5,643 nt of DNA, taken from Zoogloeaceae bacterium (GTDB taxonomy: Bacteria; Pseudomonadota; Gammaproteobacteria; Burkholderiales; Rhodocyclaceae). The position numbers and the translations under genes are program-made. The DNA lies in the NCBI GenBank assembly GCA_031282665.1, contig JAITDH010000112.1, positions 1 to 5,643 on the forward strand, written 5' to 3'. A model generated the notes under the pieces. That model made no database searches and was not told the DNA's origin. It saw nothing but the letters and a program-made list of their open reading frames with translations. Below, piece after piece: positions 4,723-5,643 of the stretch; within the stretch, counting starts at the first letter, position 1; the number at the start of each line of letters is the position of its first letter.

Positions 4723-5565
4723 TCAGAACACCTGCCACCAGGATTTCGGCTTCTCCAGTCCCTGGGCGAAGAAAACGCTGTCGGGATAATTCAGGCGCAT
4801 GATGCGTTCCGCGTCGGCGCGCAGGTCCTCCAGGCCGAGTTTCTCGTAAGCGAGCATCATGATATAGACCGCCTCTTCCTGGGCCGGGGTGTTGGGATAG
4901 TTCTTCAGGGCGTACTGGCTGCGGTTGGCCGCCGCGAGGTAAGCGCCGCGCTTGAAATAGTAGCGGGCGACATGCACCTCGTGCGCGGCGAGGGTATTGA
5001 CCAGGTAGTCGAGGCGCAACTGCGCGTCCGGCGTATATTTGCTCTCCGGGAAGCGGGTGACCAGCTCCTTCAGGGTATCGAAGGATTCCAGCGCGGCCTT
5101 GGGATCGCGCTCGCTCTGATCCTGGCTGTTGAGGTAGCCCATGTAGCCGAGATCGCCATTGAAGGTTATCAGCCCTTTCAGGTAGTACATGTAATCGATA
5201 TTGGGATGGTTGGGATGCAGCTTGATGAAGCGATCGCAACCGGCCAGCGCGGCGGCGATGTCGCCGTCCTTCCAGTGCGCGTAGGCGACCTCCATCTGCG
5301 CCTGCTGCGCGTAGCGGCCGTAGGGATAACGGGATTCCAGCTTCTGGTAGAACTTCAGCGCCTGTTCCCAATTGCCATCGTTGAAGGCTTCCTTGGCTTC
5401 CGAATACAGACGGGACGCCGACCAGTCGGCGGTGGTGTCTATTTCTTCCGGCAACAGGCCGCATCCGGCAAGGGAAAGGGCAAGGGAAAAAAAGACCAGG
5501 AACACGCAAAGGCGGGTCCCCACACCTCGTACCACACTTCGCGCTACACTTCGCACATGGAACAT
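4723..5565 (-). CDS. bamD: Outer membrane protein assembly factor BamD (lipoprotein)
   Basis: The 280-residue product is BamD (YfiO/ComL), the essential lipoprotein of the BAM complex that helps BamA insert beta-barrel proteins into the outer membrane from the periplasmic side. Residues 1-34 form a lipoprotein signal: an arginine-bearing n-region, a hydrophobic core (CVFLVFFSLALSLAG) and a lipobox LAGC with the acylated cysteine at C35. The mature part is a TPR-like helical array: LYSEAKEAFNDGNWEQALKF (53-72), SRYPYGRYAQQAQMEVAYAHWK (78-99 region), the BamD-typical IDYMYYLKGL (123-132), SKYTPDAQLRL (175-185), ARYYFKRGAYLAAANR (200-215) and YPNTPAQEEAVYIM (223-236). The protein ends in a Trp-containing tail. 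Length is typical for betaproteobacteria and longer than E. coli (245). The ATG at 5565 is chosen for its GAGG ribosome binding site 6 nt upstream. An upstream in-frame GTG at 5634 and ATG at 5592 would put the predicted promoter inside or at the edge of the coding region. Confidence 0.96.
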   Translation of the reverse strand: MFHVRSVARSVVRGVGTRLCVFLVFFSLALSLAGCGLLPEEIDTTADWSASRLYSEAKEAFNDGNWEQALKFYQKLESRYPYGRYAQQAQMEVAYAHWKDGDIAAALAGCDRFIKLHPNHPNIDYMYYLKGLITFNGDLGYMGYLNSQDQSERDPKAALESFDTLKELVTRFPESKYTPDAQLRLDYLVNTLAAHEVHVARYYFKRGAYLAAANRSQYALKNYPNTPAQEEAVYIMMLAYEKLGLEDLRADAERIMRLNYPDSVFFAQGLEKPKSWWQVF

Positions 5566-5643
5566 GTCAAACCTCGAAATCGGGAAAATCATCCGGATGA
5601 TTATAGTCCAGGTACAACTTTGCCGCCCGGCCACGGCATCCCT
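5557..5643 (+). CDS. Possible 5' end of a divergent gene (rluD position), weak
   Basis: A plus-strand frame from ATG 5557 stays open for 29 codons to the window edge and contains DDYSPGTTLPPGHG. In many proteobacteria bamD is divergent from rluD, the 23S rRNA pseudouridine synthase, whose N-terminal leader is variable. No ribosome binding site precedes this ATG, it would overlap the first codons of bamD by 9 bp, and another plus frame (ATG 5564 or 5597) is also open. The sequence alone does not settle whether this is coding. The gene may well start beyond the window. Confidence 0.2.
   Translation, partial: MEHVKPRNRENHPDDYSPGTTLPPGHGIP
5572..5575 (-). promoter_or_regulatory. bamD ribosome binding site
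   Basis: GAGG lies 6 nt before the ATG at 5565-5563. It identifies this ATG, rather than the upstream in-frame candidates, as the bamD start and gives a normal lipoprotein n-region. Confidence 0.6.
5600..5605 (-). promoter_or_regulatory. Probable bamD promoter -10 hexamer
   Basis: A perfect TATAAT on the minus strand lies 34 bp before the bamD ATG, predicting transcription start near 5593 and a leader of about 28 nt. No acceptable -35 hexamer is present at 16-18 bp (the sequence there is GC-rich), and there is no exact TGn extension. A more distal promoter beyond the window cannot be excluded. Confidence 0.4.

Noticed and set aside
5566..5634. 23-residue N-terminal extension of BamD from GTG 5634
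   Set aside because: It would place a second hydrophobic and charged stretch before the lipoprotein signal and bury the -10 hexamer. The ATG at 5565 has a GAGG ribosome binding site at the correct spacing.

Overview
The window is a GC-rich bacterial chromosome segment of housekeeping and cell-envelope genes, all confidently called genes lying on the minus strand. Gene content (bamD, argS, an FtsN-like SPOR protein, dsbA, waaG) and protein style point to a Gram-negative proteobacterium, most likely a betaproteobacterium (Rhodocyclales or Nitrosomonadales type). That placement is inferred from family resemblance, not from a database search.

Read in the direction of transcription (right to left): bamD (5565-4723) encodes the outer-membrane assembly lipoprotein BamD, with its own probable promoter and ribosome binding site near the right edge. 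A 143-bp inverted-repeat element (4566-4708) follows its stop codon. A compact gene cluster then starts at an extended -10 promoter: argS (arginyl-tRNA synthetase, 4518-2728), a SPOR-domain membrane protein (2706-2155), dsbA (periplasmic disulfide oxidase, 2144-1509) and waaG (LPS core glucosyltransferase, 1498-365). Gaps inside the cluster are 21, 10 and 10 bp, so it is probably one operon. A second copy of the inverted-repeat element (192-322) lies 42 bp beyond the waaG stop. The left edge holds the first 19 codons of another minus-strand gene, which looks like an ABC-transporter ATPase.

Four of the five main products act in the envelope: BamD in outer-membrane protein insertion, the SPOR protein at septal peptidoglycan, DsbA in periplasmic protein folding, and WaaG in lipopolysaccharide core synthesis. 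ArgS is the cytoplasmic exception, and its adjacency to an FtsN-like SPOR gene is a recurrent proteobacterial arrangement.

The least ordinary content is the pair of repeats. Each is two REP-like hairpin units, each beginning with the tetranucleotide GTAG, facing each other across a 61-72 bp centre that carries two more hairpins. This is the REPIN/BIME architecture expected of a non-autonomous element dispersed by a REP-associated (RAYT) transposase. Copy 2 abuts the argS promoter. I see no phage, CRISPR, defence or other exotic system; the rest is conserved core genome.
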